From positions 1 through 64,000 of the forward strand of contig CAVPUY010000011.1 in NCBI GenBank assembly GCA_963709075.1: DNA of 64,000 bases, given 5' to 3'. The translations under genes were made by a program, and so were the position numbers. Of the stretch, positions 54,388 to 64,000 are shown piece after piece. Origin of the DNA: Palsa-506 sp963709075 (GTDB lineage Bacteria > Actinomycetota > Actinomycetes > Streptosporangiales > Streptosporangiaceae). Every line of letters starts with the position of its first letter. The stretch's first letter is position 1. The notes under the pieces were generated by a model. That model was not told the origin of the DNA. It did not search any database and was given only the letters and a program-made list of their open reading frames with translations.

Positions 54388-56085
54388 ATGAGCGCCGAAA
54401 CGATCGGATCTGCCGCGGCAGACGCCGTCGCGGCACCGTTGGACCTGCTGCTCACCGACGCGGCGCTCGGCGTGCTGAACCGGGTGAACCCGGGCGGCTC
54501 CGGGCTGCGGCTGGCGGCGGCGCTGGCCGCCCGGCCCGGGCTGGTCGCCGGGAGGACGCGGAACCTGCTCGGGGAGCTGGCGCGTATCGCCGCGGGCACC
54601 TCGCAGATCGAGCCGTCCCGGCGGGACAGGCGGTTCACCGACCCCGGATGGGCCGGGAACCCGCTGCTCCGCCGGGTGCTGCAGGGCTACCTGGCGGCCG
54701 CCCAGACCGCGGAGGGCCTGGCGCAGGACGCGGACCTGGACTGGGCTGACAGGGAACGGGCCGGTTTCGTGCTGGCCAGCGTGATCGACGCGCTGGCGCC
54801 GAGCAACAACCCGGTGCTCAACCCGGCGGCGGCGAAGGCGGCAATCGACACCGGTGGCGGCAGCGTCGTGGCGGGCCTGCGGCACTTCGCCGCCGACATG
54901 ACGAGTCCGCCGCGGATACCGTCGATGGTGGAGCCGGACGCGTTCCAGGTCGGGGCGGATCTCGCGGTCACGCCCGGGGCGGTGGTGCTGCGGACCGAGG
55001 TGTTCGAGCTGATCCAGTACCGCCCGGCCACGCCCGCGGTCCGGCAGGTCCCGCTGCTGATCGTGCCGCCGACGATTAACAAGTTCTACGTGACCGACCT
55101 GGCCCCCGGCCGCAGCCTGGCCGAGTACCTGGTCGGCAGCGGCTTGCAGGTGTTCGTGATGTCCTGGCGCAACCCGGACTCCAGCCACGCCACGTGGGAC
55201 TTCGGCACCTACGGGCAGGCGGTGCTTGATGCCATGGACGCGGCCGCGCGGATCACGGGCAGCGAGCAGACCGCGGTCACCGGGGTCTGCTCGGGCGGCA
55301 TCATCGCCGCGATGGTGGCCTCACACCTGGCGCACACCGGCCGGCAGGACCAGATCGCCGCGCTCACGCTGATGGTCACCGTGCTGGACCAGTCGCGGGC
55401 CGGCCTGGGCAGCGCCGTCATCAACGAGCGGAACGTACGGCTGGCCGCGGCCGCATCCGCCGCCCGGGGCTACCTCGACGGGCGGTCGCTGGCCGAGGTG
55501 TTCGCCTGGCTGCGCCCGAATGACCTGATCTGGAATTACTGGGTCAACAACTACCTGCTCGGCCGCACGCCGCCGCCGTTCGACATCCTGTCCTGGAACG
55601 CGGACACCACCCGGATGACCGCGGGCCTGCACCGCGACTTCCTCGAGATGGGCGTCACAAACGCGCTGACCCGGCCCGGCGGGGCGACTATGCTCGGCTC
55701 GCCGGTGGACCTGTCCGCCATCGACCGCGACAGCTACCTGGTCGCCGGGATCACCGACCACATCTGCCCGTGGCAGAGCTGCTACCGTTCCACCGGCCTG
55801 CTAGGCGGGAACAAGCGGTTCGTGCTGTCGACCAGCGGGCACATCGCCGCGATGGTGAACCCGCCCGGCAACGCCAAGGCCAGGTACCAGGTCGCCAAGG
55901 ACTGCCCGGAAGACCCGGCCGGATGGCTGCGGCGGGCCGAGACCTGCCACGGGTCCTGGTGGCCGGACCACGCGGCCTGGCTGGCCGAGCGGTGCGGGAA
56001 GGAAACGACCGCTCCCGCCGAGCTGGGCGGCGGCGGGCTGGCGCCGATCTGCGACGCGCCCGGGACGTACGTCCATGACCGCTGA
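54388..56085 (+). CDS. phaC: Polyhydroxyalkanoate synthase
   Basis: A 565-residue PHA synthase that polymerises (R)-3-hydroxyacyl-CoA into storage polyester on cytoplasmic granules. The N-terminal part carries RFTDPGWAGNPLLRRVLQGY and the alpha/beta-hydrolase core has LLIVPPTINKFYVTDLAPGR, SLAEYLVGSGLQVFVMSWRN and the lipase-like box TGVCSGGIIAAMVASHLA with the catalytic Cys. The Asp lies in SWNADTTRM and the His in LSTSGHIAAMVNPP, so the Cys-Asp-His set is complete. Length fits class I/II enzymes; ATG 54388 has AAGGAGGAGG. Its end overlaps the depolymerase start by 11 bases. Confidence 0.93.
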   Translation: MSAETIGSAAADAVAAPLDLLLTDAALGVLNRVNPGGSGLRLAAALAARPGLVAGRTRNLLGELARIAAGTSQIEPSRRDRRFTDPGWAGNPLLRRVLQGYLAAAQTAEGLAQDADLDWADRERAGFVLASVIDALAPSNNPVLNPAAAKAAIDTGGGSVVAGLRHFAADMTSPPRIPSMVEPDAFQVGADLAVTPGAVVLRTEVFELIQYRPATPAVRQVPLLIVPPTINKFYVTDLAPGRSLAEYLVGSGLQVFVMSWRNPDSSHATWDFGTYGQAVLDAMDAAARITGSEQTAVTGVCSGGIIAAMVASHLAHTGRQDQIAALTLMVTVLDQSRAGLGSAVINERNVRLAAAASAARGYLDGRSLAEVFAWLRPNDLIWNYWVNNYLLGRTPPPFDILSWNADTTRMTAGLHRDFLEMGVTNALTRPGGATMLGSPVDLSAIDRDSYLVAGITDHICPWQSCYRSTGLLGGNKRFVLSTSGHIAAMVNPPGNAKARYQVAKDCPEDPAGWLRRAETCHGSWWPDHAAWLAERCGKETTAPAELGGGGLAPICDAPGTYVHDR

Positions 56086-57001
56086 TCCCGGCCGCCGCGG
56101 GTCGGCTTGGGGCAGGCGCCACCGGGGCGTCCTGCGGCAAGTGCTTCCGGCCCGGTTGCGCCACGTCGGCCCGGCCGAACGGATCCAGATGCTGACCGTG
56201 GGCGGCCGGGTGCTCCGGGTTGCCACCCGGGACGGGAACCCGGGCCGGCCGCCGCTGCTGCTCTGCAACGGGATCGGCGGCCGCCTGGAGCTGTTCCAGC
56301 CGTTCGTCGACGCGCTAGATCCGCGGCGGGGCGTCATCCGGTTCGAGATGCCCGGCATCGGCGAGTCCCCGGCGCCGGTCGTGCCCTACCACCTGGCTGC
56401 GCTGGCGCCGCTGCTGACCGGGCTGCTCGACCAGCTCGGCGTCGCGCGGGCCGACGTGCTCGGCGTCTCCTGGGGCGGCGGGCTCGCGCAGCAGTTCGCG
56501 CTGACCCGGCCAGACCGGGTGCACCGGCTGGTACTGGTCGCCACCGGGCCGGGCGCGCTCATGGTGCCCGGGCACCCGAAAGTGCTGCTGCGGATGCTCA
56601 CACCGCAGCGTCACCGCGACCCGGGGCACGCGGTGGGCATCGCAGGCGAGCTGTACGGCGGCAGCCTACGGGAGGATCCGGCCCTGGCCCGCGAGCTGCT
56701 GCACTCCACGGCACGTCACGGCCCGCGCCGGGGCTACTACTACCAGCTGCTGTCCGGCATCGGCTGGACCAGCATTCCCTGGCTGGGAAAGCTCCGGCCG
56801 CCCACGCTGATCCTGGCGGGCGACGACGACCCGATCATCCCGCTGGTCAACGCGCGGATCATGCACCGGCTGATCCCGCACAGCCAGCTTCACGTCTATC
56901 ACGGCGGCCACCTCGAGCTCGGCGCCGGCGCAGAGCGGCTGGCGCCGGTCGTGGAGGCGTTCCTTGATACCGATATCACCCCCGAGGGGAGCCGACAATG
57001 A
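56075..57001 (+). CDS. phaZ: Intracellular PHA depolymerase (alpha/beta hydrolase)
   Basis: A 308-residue alpha/beta hydrolase that mobilises stored polyester. It carries the distinctive PhaZ text: LLLCNGIGGRLELFQPFVDA, GVSWGGGLAQQFALTRPDRV (lipase box with Ser), LVATGPGALMVPGHPKVLLR, then YYQLLSGIGWTSIPWLGKLR and LILAGDDDPIIPLVNARIMH (Asp) and HGGHLELG (His). This strongly recalls the medium-chain PHA depolymerase of Pseudomonas. ATG 56075 lies inside the phaC end and its stop overlaps the next gene as ATGA. It functions with the synthase in a store-and-release cycle. Confidence 0.9.
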   Translation: MTADPGRRGSAWGRRHRGVLRQVLPARLRHVGPAERIQMLTVGGRVLRVATRDGNPGRPPLLLCNGIGGRLELFQPFVDALDPRRGVIRFEMPGIGESPAPVVPYHLAALAPLLTGLLDQLGVARADVLGVSWGGGLAQQFALTRPDRVHRLVLVATGPGALMVPGHPKVLLRMLTPQRHRDPGHAVGIAGELYGGSLREDPALARELLHSTARHGPRRGYYYQLLSGIGWTSIPWLGKLRPPTLILAGDDDPIIPLVNARIMHRLIPHSQLHVYHGGHLELGAGAERLAPVVEAFLDTDITPEGSRQ

Positions 57002-58194
57002 CAGAGCCGACGAGCACGCATCTCGGGGAGGCGCTCGGGACGGACTTCTTCTCCGTCCGCGAGCAGTTCACCGACGAGCAGTGGTCACACTTCATCACCG
57101 TCCGGAAGTTCGTCGACGAGGAGGTCGTGCCGGTCATCGGCGGGTACTGGGAACGCGCGGAGATCTGCTGGCCGCTGGTCCGGCGGCTGCCCGAGCTGGA
57201 CATCGTCGGCGAGGACATCAAAGGATACGGCTGCGCCGGAATGAGCCCGATGGCATGCGGGCTAGTCACGATGGAACTGCACCGCGGCGACGGCAGCCTC
57301 GGCGTCGTCCTCGGCGTGCACGCGGGACTGGCCATGCTGTCGATCGCGATGTGCGGCTCGGAGGAGCAGAAGGCCCGCTGGCTGCCTGACATGGCCCGGA
57401 TGGACAAGCTAGGGGCCTTCGCGCTGACCGAACCGGAGCACGGCTCGGACTCGGTCGCCCTGGAAACCTCGGCCCGCCCGGACGGCGACGGCTGGGTGCT
57501 GAACGGCGCCAAGCGGTGGATCGGCCTGGGCACCGTCGCCGACCTGATCGTCGTCTGGGCCCGCAACACGCAAGACGGCCAGGTCAACGCGTTCGTCGTG
57601 GATAAGGGAACACCGGGGTACCAGGCTCGGGTCATCGAGGGGAAGGTGTCGCTGCGCTCGGTGTGGCAGGCCGACATCACCCTGGACAACGTGCGGGTCC
57701 CGGCCGGGAACCGGCTGCCCGGGGCCCGTTCGTTCAAGGACACCAGCCGGGTGCTGGCCACCACCCGGAGCACCTGCGCGTGGGGGGCGCTGGGCCACGC
57801 CACCTCGGTCTATGAGACAGCGCTGCGGTACTCGCTCGAGCGGCGGCAGTTCGGCAAGCCACTGGCCAGCTTCCAGATCATCCAGCAGCGGCTGGTGACG
57901 ATGCTCGCCGACCTGACCGCGATGCAGCTGTACTGCCTGCAGATCGGGCGGCTGGCCGAGGCGGGACGGCTGACCCCCACCGTGGCCGGGCTGGCCAAGA
58001 TGCACAACACCCGCAAGGCCCGCGCGATCGCCGCCGACGCGCGCGACATGCTCGGCGGCAACGGGATCCTGCTCGACTACCAGGTCATGCGGCACATGAC
58101 CGACCTGGAAGCGATCCACACCTTCGAGGGCACCGAGACCATGCAGACCCTGATCGTCGGCCGCGACATCACCGGCATCGCCGCCTTCGCGTAG
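56998..58194 (+). CDS. Acyl-CoA dehydrogenase
   Basis: A 398-residue flavoprotein of the acyl-CoA dehydrogenase family that introduces the alpha-beta double bond in beta-oxidation. Blocks: DKLGAFALTEPEHGSDSVAL, RWIGLGTVADLIVVWARN, VLATTRSTCAWGALGHATSV, RYSLERRQFGKPLASFQIIQ and DMLGGNGILLDYQVMRHMTD, and the catalytic region HTFEGTETMQTLIVGRDITG with Glu. It most resembles glutaryl-CoA dehydrogenase-type members. It is translationally coupled to phaZ through ATGA. It could act on monomers released from PHA or on CoA esters from the upstream operon. Confidence 0.92.
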   Translation: MTEPTSTHLGEALGTDFFSVREQFTDEQWSHFITVRKFVDEEVVPVIGGYWERAEICWPLVRRLPELDIVGEDIKGYGCAGMSPMACGLVTMELHRGDGSLGVVLGVHAGLAMLSIAMCGSEEQKARWLPDMARMDKLGAFALTEPEHGSDSVALETSARPDGDGWVLNGAKRWIGLGTVADLIVVWARNTQDGQVNAFVVDKGTPGYQARVIEGKVSLRSVWQADITLDNVRVPAGNRLPGARSFKDTSRVLATTRSTCAWGALGHATSVYETALRYSLERRQFGKPLASFQIIQQRLVTMLADLTAMQLYCLQIGRLAEAGRLTPTVAGLAKMHNTRKARAIAADARDMLGGNGILLDYQVMRHMTDLEAIHTFEGTETMQTLIVGRDITGIAAFA

Positions 58195-58892
58195 CAATGC
58201 TGACCTGCTGCCCGCGCTGGGCGCCTCCGCCAGAGCCCGGGCGAAGGCGGCGAAGTCGCCGTCGGTGAGCTGGTCCAGGGTCTGCCGTGGTCAGGCAGAG
58301 CCAGGGCCAGCGCGGTCGCAAGAGCAACCCCGTGCCGTTTCTTGGTGGCGGTCATCACGGCACCTCTCCCGCCAAGCCCCTCGGCTCAGCGTGATCGGGC
58401 CGGAAACACCTGTGCGTCCCCGGGCCGGGCTCTGGATCACGTCTCTCGGCAGTGGTCACGAGCCGTCGGCGTGGTGGAACGCATCGCGCAGACCGAGCTC
58501 GTGCAGAGGTGGTGGGAGCGGCGGGCGTGCGCCGGTAGTGAGTGTCCGGGACTGGCCGCCGCGGATCAGCCTGCCGATTAGCCCGGTGTCCTCAGCGAAG
58601 ACCGATCCGATCAGGGGCATCGAATCCACGCAGTCCAGCCTCTCGACCGGCTTGCCCCGGGCTCAGGCGCTCGGCGCTTGCGCCAGTTGTCCGGCTGCCG
58701 CCTTCGTCTTCGCGGGCCGAATGTGGCTATGGGCGCCGCGCGTCGCTCGCCTCGTCGATCACGACTCGGTTCTCGTATGTCCTGGTCTGATCTCAACCGA
58801 AATGCGAAGTCGTCGCATCATTCAGATTGCGTGTAATCGGCGCAGTGCCGGTTCGTGTTGCATCGCCATAGCGGCCTCAGTGCCGTTCCTAC
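58195..58892. other. Gene-free stretch with a short minus-strand ORF
   Basis: About 700 bases. On the minus strand an ATG near 58355 with GGGAGAGG upstream starts MTATKKRHGVALATALALAL, and another frame then reads DQLTDGDFAAFARALAEAPS. This may be a small frame-broken gene of unknown type. The rest shows no coding character. Confidence 0.35.
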
Positions 58893-59095
58893 GTGCAAGG
58901 TGGCGTGATCACCGAGCAGATGCTGTCGGCTCACGACTGGTACAGCTCGTTCGCGGCGCTGGGCGGGGCATCGGACAAGGTGCCGACCGACCGCCCGATG
59001 GACAGCATCGACGCCTCCGGGTTCCTGCTCGGCGAGAGCGAGAGTACCAGCCGGGAGAACATCCTGTTCTTCGGGCCCGACGGTTCGTGCGGAAT
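58893..59095 (+). pseudogene. Arylsulfatase fragment
   Basis: About 67 codons: GGVITEQMLSAHDWYSSFAA, then LGGASDKVPTDRPMDSIDAS and GFLLGESESTSRENILFFGP. This is the region before the C-terminal domain of arylsulfatase-type sulfatases (typical text SAHDWYPTFAALAGASDKVP). The active-site CxPxR region and the C-terminus are absent, and the sequence after 59095 is unrelated. Remnant of a sulfatase gene. Confidence 0.75.
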
Positions 59096-59491
59096 CCCTC
59101 GAAGACTTCCTGGCCGCGGCGAGCATCGGTGCAGGTTCTTCGCGGCCCGGCCTGCGGGATCACCCCGGTAAAGGGTGAGGCTGGCGACTTCCGCCCGGTG
59201 CAGTGTGGATCGTATAGACAACGTGATGATGATAGGTGAGAACTGCATGAGAATGCTGTGCGGCGGAGAGCCGCAGGACGGCGCAGACGCAGGTTGCCCG
59301 CGCTTCGGCAGGATCAGCCTGCGCATCCTCCGCATACTGCGCAAGGCGCCTTGACCATCCCGGTACCCGGCGAGGACCGTTCAACTGCTGAGTACTGATG
59401 CAGCACCATGGAGGCGTTCGCTGCCGATCCTCCACGCTGTGTGCCGCGCTGCGGCGTTCAGTCTCGCCAACAGATGGCCAACAGACGATCA
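59096..59491. other. Gene-free stretch
   Basis: About 395 bases on the 3-prime side of the tRNA-Pro gene. No ORF with coding character. Regions beside tRNA genes often receive integrated elements, but no att-like copy of the tRNA end was found by eye within the window. Confidence 0.35.
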
Positions 59492-59525
59492 ATGGCATGA
59501 TCACCACGTCGGGTGATCATGCCAT
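59492..59525 (-). terminator. Perfect 14-bp hairpin after tRNA-Pro
   Basis: ATGGCATGATCACC (59492-59505) and its exact inverse at 59512-59525 form a 14-bp stem with a 6-base loop, starting 19 bases after the 3-prime end of the leftward tRNA. This suits an intrinsic terminator, without an obvious U-tract. Confidence 0.75.
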
Positions 59526-59543
59526 CTACCTGGGACTACTGGT

Positions 59544-59616
59544 CGGGGTGGCCGGATTTGAACCGGCGGCCTCTTCGTCCCGAACGAAGCGCGCTGCCAA
59601 GCTGCGCCACACCCCG
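59544..59616 (-). tRNA. proV/trnP-CGG: tRNA-Pro (anticodon CGG)
   Basis: The minus strand folds as a complete 73-base cloverleaf: acceptor CGGGGTG/CACCCCG, D-arm GCGC...GCGC, anticodon stem CTTCG/CGAAG with loop TTCGGGA (anticodon CGG), T-arm GCCGG TTCAAAT CCGGC. CCA is not encoded. It decodes CCG, a frequent proline codon in GC-rich genomes. Confidence 0.96.
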
Positions 59617-59633
59617 GCGACCGCCCGTGCAGT

Positions 59634-60584
59634 CTAGCTGATTCGCGGAACCAGCGTGAGCAGCGTGGCTTCCGGGCGGCAGCAGAACCTGACCGGCGCC
59701 CACGGCGAGGTGCCAAGGCCAGCAGAAACGTGCAGCCACGGGCGTCTGTCGCCGATGCCGGGAGCCGAGTCATCCTGGCTGGCCAGGCCGCCCGGCATGG
59801 CTGGATGCCGGTGCAGCCCGCGCGCCCTGGCCCGGTCGATGCCGCAGTTCGTCACCAGCGTCCCGAGCAGCGGCAGGCAGACCTGGCCGCCGTGGGTGTG
59901 ACCAGCGAGCAGCAGGTCAAAGCCGTCGGCGGCGAACCGGTCGAGTACCTCGGGCTCAGGCGAGTGCAGCATCCCGATGTGCACGTCGGCAGCCGGATCG
60001 GCGGGCCCGGCGATCTCGTCATACCGGTCGCGGTTAATATGCGAATCGTGTACCCCGGCCACCTCGATGTCGATGTCCGCTGCCTTGATCCGGCCCCGCC
60101 GGTTATTCGCGTCCAGCCAGCCGGCCGCCGCCATCCCCGCGCCGAGTTCTGCGAACGGCAGGTCGGTCTCGTCACGGCTGTGGTCGAGCGCGCTGGTCCG
60201 CCACAGGTAGCGAGCCGGGTTCTTGGGGACCGGGGAATATAGGTCATTGGACCCGAAGACAAAGGCGCCGGGACGGTCAAGCAGCGGCCCGAGCGCCTCA
60301 AGAAATGGCTGAACGGACTGGCGGTGCGCGATCGAGTCGCCCGTGTTCACGACGAAGTCCGGCTCGAGAGAGTCAAGAGACCTGATCCAGGACATCAGCC
60401 GGTGCCGTCCTGGGGTCAGGTGGGCGTCGGAGATGTGCAGCAGCCGGAGCGGCGGTGATCCTGCCGGGAGCACGGGTACGTCGTAGCGACGCAGGATGAA
60501 CCAGTTGCGCTCGACGATGGCGGCGTACGCAAACACGGCACCGCCGACTGCCGCGGCGGTCCCGGCTAGGCCTCGAGGTCGCAT
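59634..60584 (-). CDS. Metallophosphoesterase (calcineurin-like), membrane-anchored
   Basis: A 316-residue phosphoesterase. ATG 60584 (MRPRGLAG) starts an N-terminal hydrophobic anchor (TAAAVGGAVFAYAAIVERN). The metal motifs are complete: LRLLHISDAHLTPG (D-x-H), FVVNTGDSIAH (GD), VFGSNDLYSP (the GNHD position, here GSND), then IGMLHSPEP and LLLAGHTHGGQVCLPLLG (GHTH). It belongs to the YkuE/actinobacterial type. The frame continues upstream to 61058, but that part is the antisense of yqeY. The gene runs toward the tRNA-Pro gene, 17 bases away. The substrate is unknown, likely a phospholipid or phospho-sugar. Confidence 0.9.
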   Translation of the reverse strand: MRPRGLAGTAAAVGGAVFAYAAIVERNWFILRRYDVPVLPAGSPPLRLLHISDAHLTPGRHRLMSWIRSLDSLEPDFVVNTGDSIAHRQSVQPFLEALGPLLDRPGAFVFGSNDLYSPVPKNPARYLWRTSALDHSRDETDLPFAELGAGMAAAGWLDANNRRGRIKAADIDIEVAGVHDSHINRDRYDEIAGPADPAADVHIGMLHSPEPEVLDRFAADGFDLLLAGHTHGGQVCLPLLGTLVTNCGIDRARARGLHRHPAMPGGLASQDDSAPGIGDRRPWLHVSAGLGTSPWAPVRFCCRPEATLLTLVPRIS

Positions 60585-60671
60585 CCATTCATGGTGCCAT
60601 GCGGTCCGGGGTGACCTGGCCCGGTGGGCCGGGGAGCCGGGCAGCCGACCGCCGGGCGGCAGGATAGGGGG

Positions 60672-61128
60672 ATGACCGGACTCAAGGCGCGGCTCCGGGG
60701 CGATCTCACCGCGGCGATGAAGGCCCGCGACGAGGTACGCACCCGAACCCTGCGCATGGTGCTGACATCGGTGGCCAACGAAGAGGTCGCCGGCCAGACC
60801 GCCCGCGACCTGACCGACGACGACGTGCTCCGGATCATTGCCAGGGAGGCCAAGAAGCGGCGTGAGGCAGCCACGGCGTTCGACGCTGCGGGACGGCCCG
60901 GCCAGGCCGCCGCCGAGCGCGCCGAGGGCGACGTGCTCAGCGATTACCTGCCTGCCCAGCTTTCCGACGAGGAACTCGCCGCGGTCGTCGCCCGGGTGAT
61001 CGCCGAAATCGGCGCGTCCGGGCCCGGAAGCGATGGGCCAGGTCATGAAAGCGGTCACGCCGGTGGTGGCGGGCCGCGCCGAGGGCGGCCGGGTGGCGGC
61101 CGAAGTTCGCCGCCGGCTCGCGCGCTGA
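60672..61128 (+). pseudogene. yqeY: GatB/YqeY domain protein, one frame break
   Basis: A YqeY-type protein of about 152 codons, related to the tail domain of GatB, which binds tRNA. From ATG 60672: LKARLRGDLTAAMKARDEVR, TLRMVLTSVANEEVAGQ, IIAREAKKRREAATAFDAAG and LSDYLPAQLSDEELAAVVAR. After GASGP near 61025 the expected ending EAMGQVMKAVTPVVAGRAEG, GGRVAAEVRRRLAR is present in another frame, stopping at 61128. The single indel in such a conserved gene points to a sequencing error. Divergent from the metallophosphoesterase. Confidence 0.88.
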
Positions 61129-61177
61129 TCGCGGTACCCGGCCGCCGCGAACGGCTGCCGGGTACCAGCGGCCGAGG

Positions 61178-63491
<2,314 letters not shown>

Positions 63492-63804
63492 GGGAATCAG
63501 GGTACGCTGGCCGCCGCCGCGCCCCGGCCACGATGGCGAATCCGCAGCTCGGGCGGGTCTGGCCGGCCGGACCCGGACGCTGACCGCGGGCGTGACTAGT
63601 CACGTCTGCTCGTATAGCCCATGCGGACTATCCCCGAAATGGGCCCGACAGGGTCTAGCGCTGAGGCCCGGACTTCCGTAAGTTACATTTTCGCAACCAT
63701 GAGACCGGAGCCTGGCGCCGTGCCATCGGCTCTACCTGCCAGTGAACGCCGTCCGGCGTGACGACCCCTATGCGGGCGTGACGATCAGGAGGAGTTGGGG
63801 CCAA
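63492..63804. promoter_or_regulatory. Divergent PBP/wblA promoter region with a perfect palindrome
   Basis: A 313-base intergenic region. CGTGACTAGTCACG at 63591-63604 is a perfect 14-bp palindrome, about 100 bases from the PBP start and 200 from wblA, a likely operator. Lower-GC text GTAAGTTACATTTT near 63677 could hold a wblA promoter. GGAGGAG precedes the wblA ATG by about 12 bases. Confidence 0.55.
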
Positions 63805-64000
63805 ATGTGGATCACGGACTGGACCGCCCGCGCCGCGTGCAAGGGAACGGACCCTGACGAGCTCTTCGTTCAGGGGGCGGCGCAGAACCGGGCCAAGCTG
63901 ATCTGCCGCGGCTGCCCCGTCCGGACCGAGTGCCTCGCTGACGCACTTGATAACCGGATTGAATTCGGTGTGTGGGGCGGCATGACCGAGCGCGAGCGTC
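63805..64000 (+). CDS. wblA: WhiB-family iron-sulfur regulator, WblA/WhiB4-like (cut by window end)
   Basis: The first 65 codons of a WhiB protein, a small 4Fe-4S transcription regulator of actinobacteria. The four cysteines are C12 (AACKGTD), C34 and C37 (CRGCPVRTE) and C43. The text LFVQGAAQNRAKLI and FGVWGGMTERER, with the G-V-W-G-G turn, is what I recall for WblA/WhiB4 rather than WhiB1/2/3. In Streptomyces wblA controls the switch to sporulation and antibiotic production, and it lies next to a PBP gene, the same arrangement as here. ATG 63805, ribosome site GGAGGAG. The C-terminal basic part lies outside the window. Confidence 0.93.
   Translation, partial: MWITDWTARAACKGTDPDELFVQGAAQNRAKLICRGCPVRTECLADALDNRIEFGVWGGMTERER

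Overview
The window comes from a GC-rich actinomycete. The evidence is the codon use, GTG and TTG starts, repeated ATGA stop/start overlaps, a WhiB-family regulator beside a penicillin-binding protein, LAL-type LuxR regulators, DUF2252, LtrA and mobile elements typical of Streptosporangiales-like genomes. I cannot name the species. Read as one strand, many genes carry one or more single-base frame breaks. These include well conserved genes (a yqeY-like gene and a bifunctional PBP), so uncorrected sequencing indels are a real alternative to gene decay. Such genes are marked as frame-broken.

Layout. 0-2.4 kb: small ORFs and a broken IS110 transposase. 2.9-3.7 kb: a HepT/MntA toxin-antitoxin pair whose antitoxin carries an extra helix-turn-helix. 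4-13.7 kb: a catabolic cluster made of a leftward operon (FAH hydrolase, unknown protein, cyclase-family hydrolase), a rightward sugar-type ABC importer (ATPase, permease, lipoprotein) and a leftward acetoacetyl-CoA synthetase with a TetR regulator. The divergent FAH/ABC gap holds three TTAACGCA motifs spaced about four helical turns apart. 13.7-19.1 kb: transposase, integrase, HEPN and LAL remnants around a TetR gene and a quinone-reductase/SDR/SDR run. 19.6-28.5 kb: an accessory block with a tyrosine integrase that lacks its catalytic tyrosine, a LuxR-STAND ATPase, LtrA, a large nitrilase-fold protein of unknown role, a DUF4913-like gene and a transposase remnant.

29-48 kb: envelope and stress genes (secreted protein, CYTH-like protein, HdeD, AI-2E-type transporter, LPG-synthase-like membrane protein, DUF2252, BON, aquaporin) mixed with many remnants. 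An inverted duplication of the hdeD/AI-2E promoter region flanks a TetR gene and a DAG-kinase gene; each arm keeps one gene intact and has lost the other. A 22-bp element in that promoter recurs near the TetR gene and again before the next block, which suggests a small regulon.

48.4-58.2 kb: two operons on the plus strand. The first encodes an extradiol-type dioxygenase, an FAH hydrolase, an acyl-CoA synthetase and an MhpA-like flavin hydroxylase, which fits aromatic ring hydroxylation, cleavage and CoA activation. The second encodes PHA synthase, PHA depolymerase and acyl-CoA dehydrogenase, a storage-polyester cycle. 58.9-64 kb: a sulfatase remnant and then a conserved chromosomal segment: tRNA-Pro(CGG) with a strong hairpin behind it, a metallophosphoesterase, YqeY, a bifunctional PBP with a polyglycine tail, and a wblA-like WhiB gene cut by the window end.
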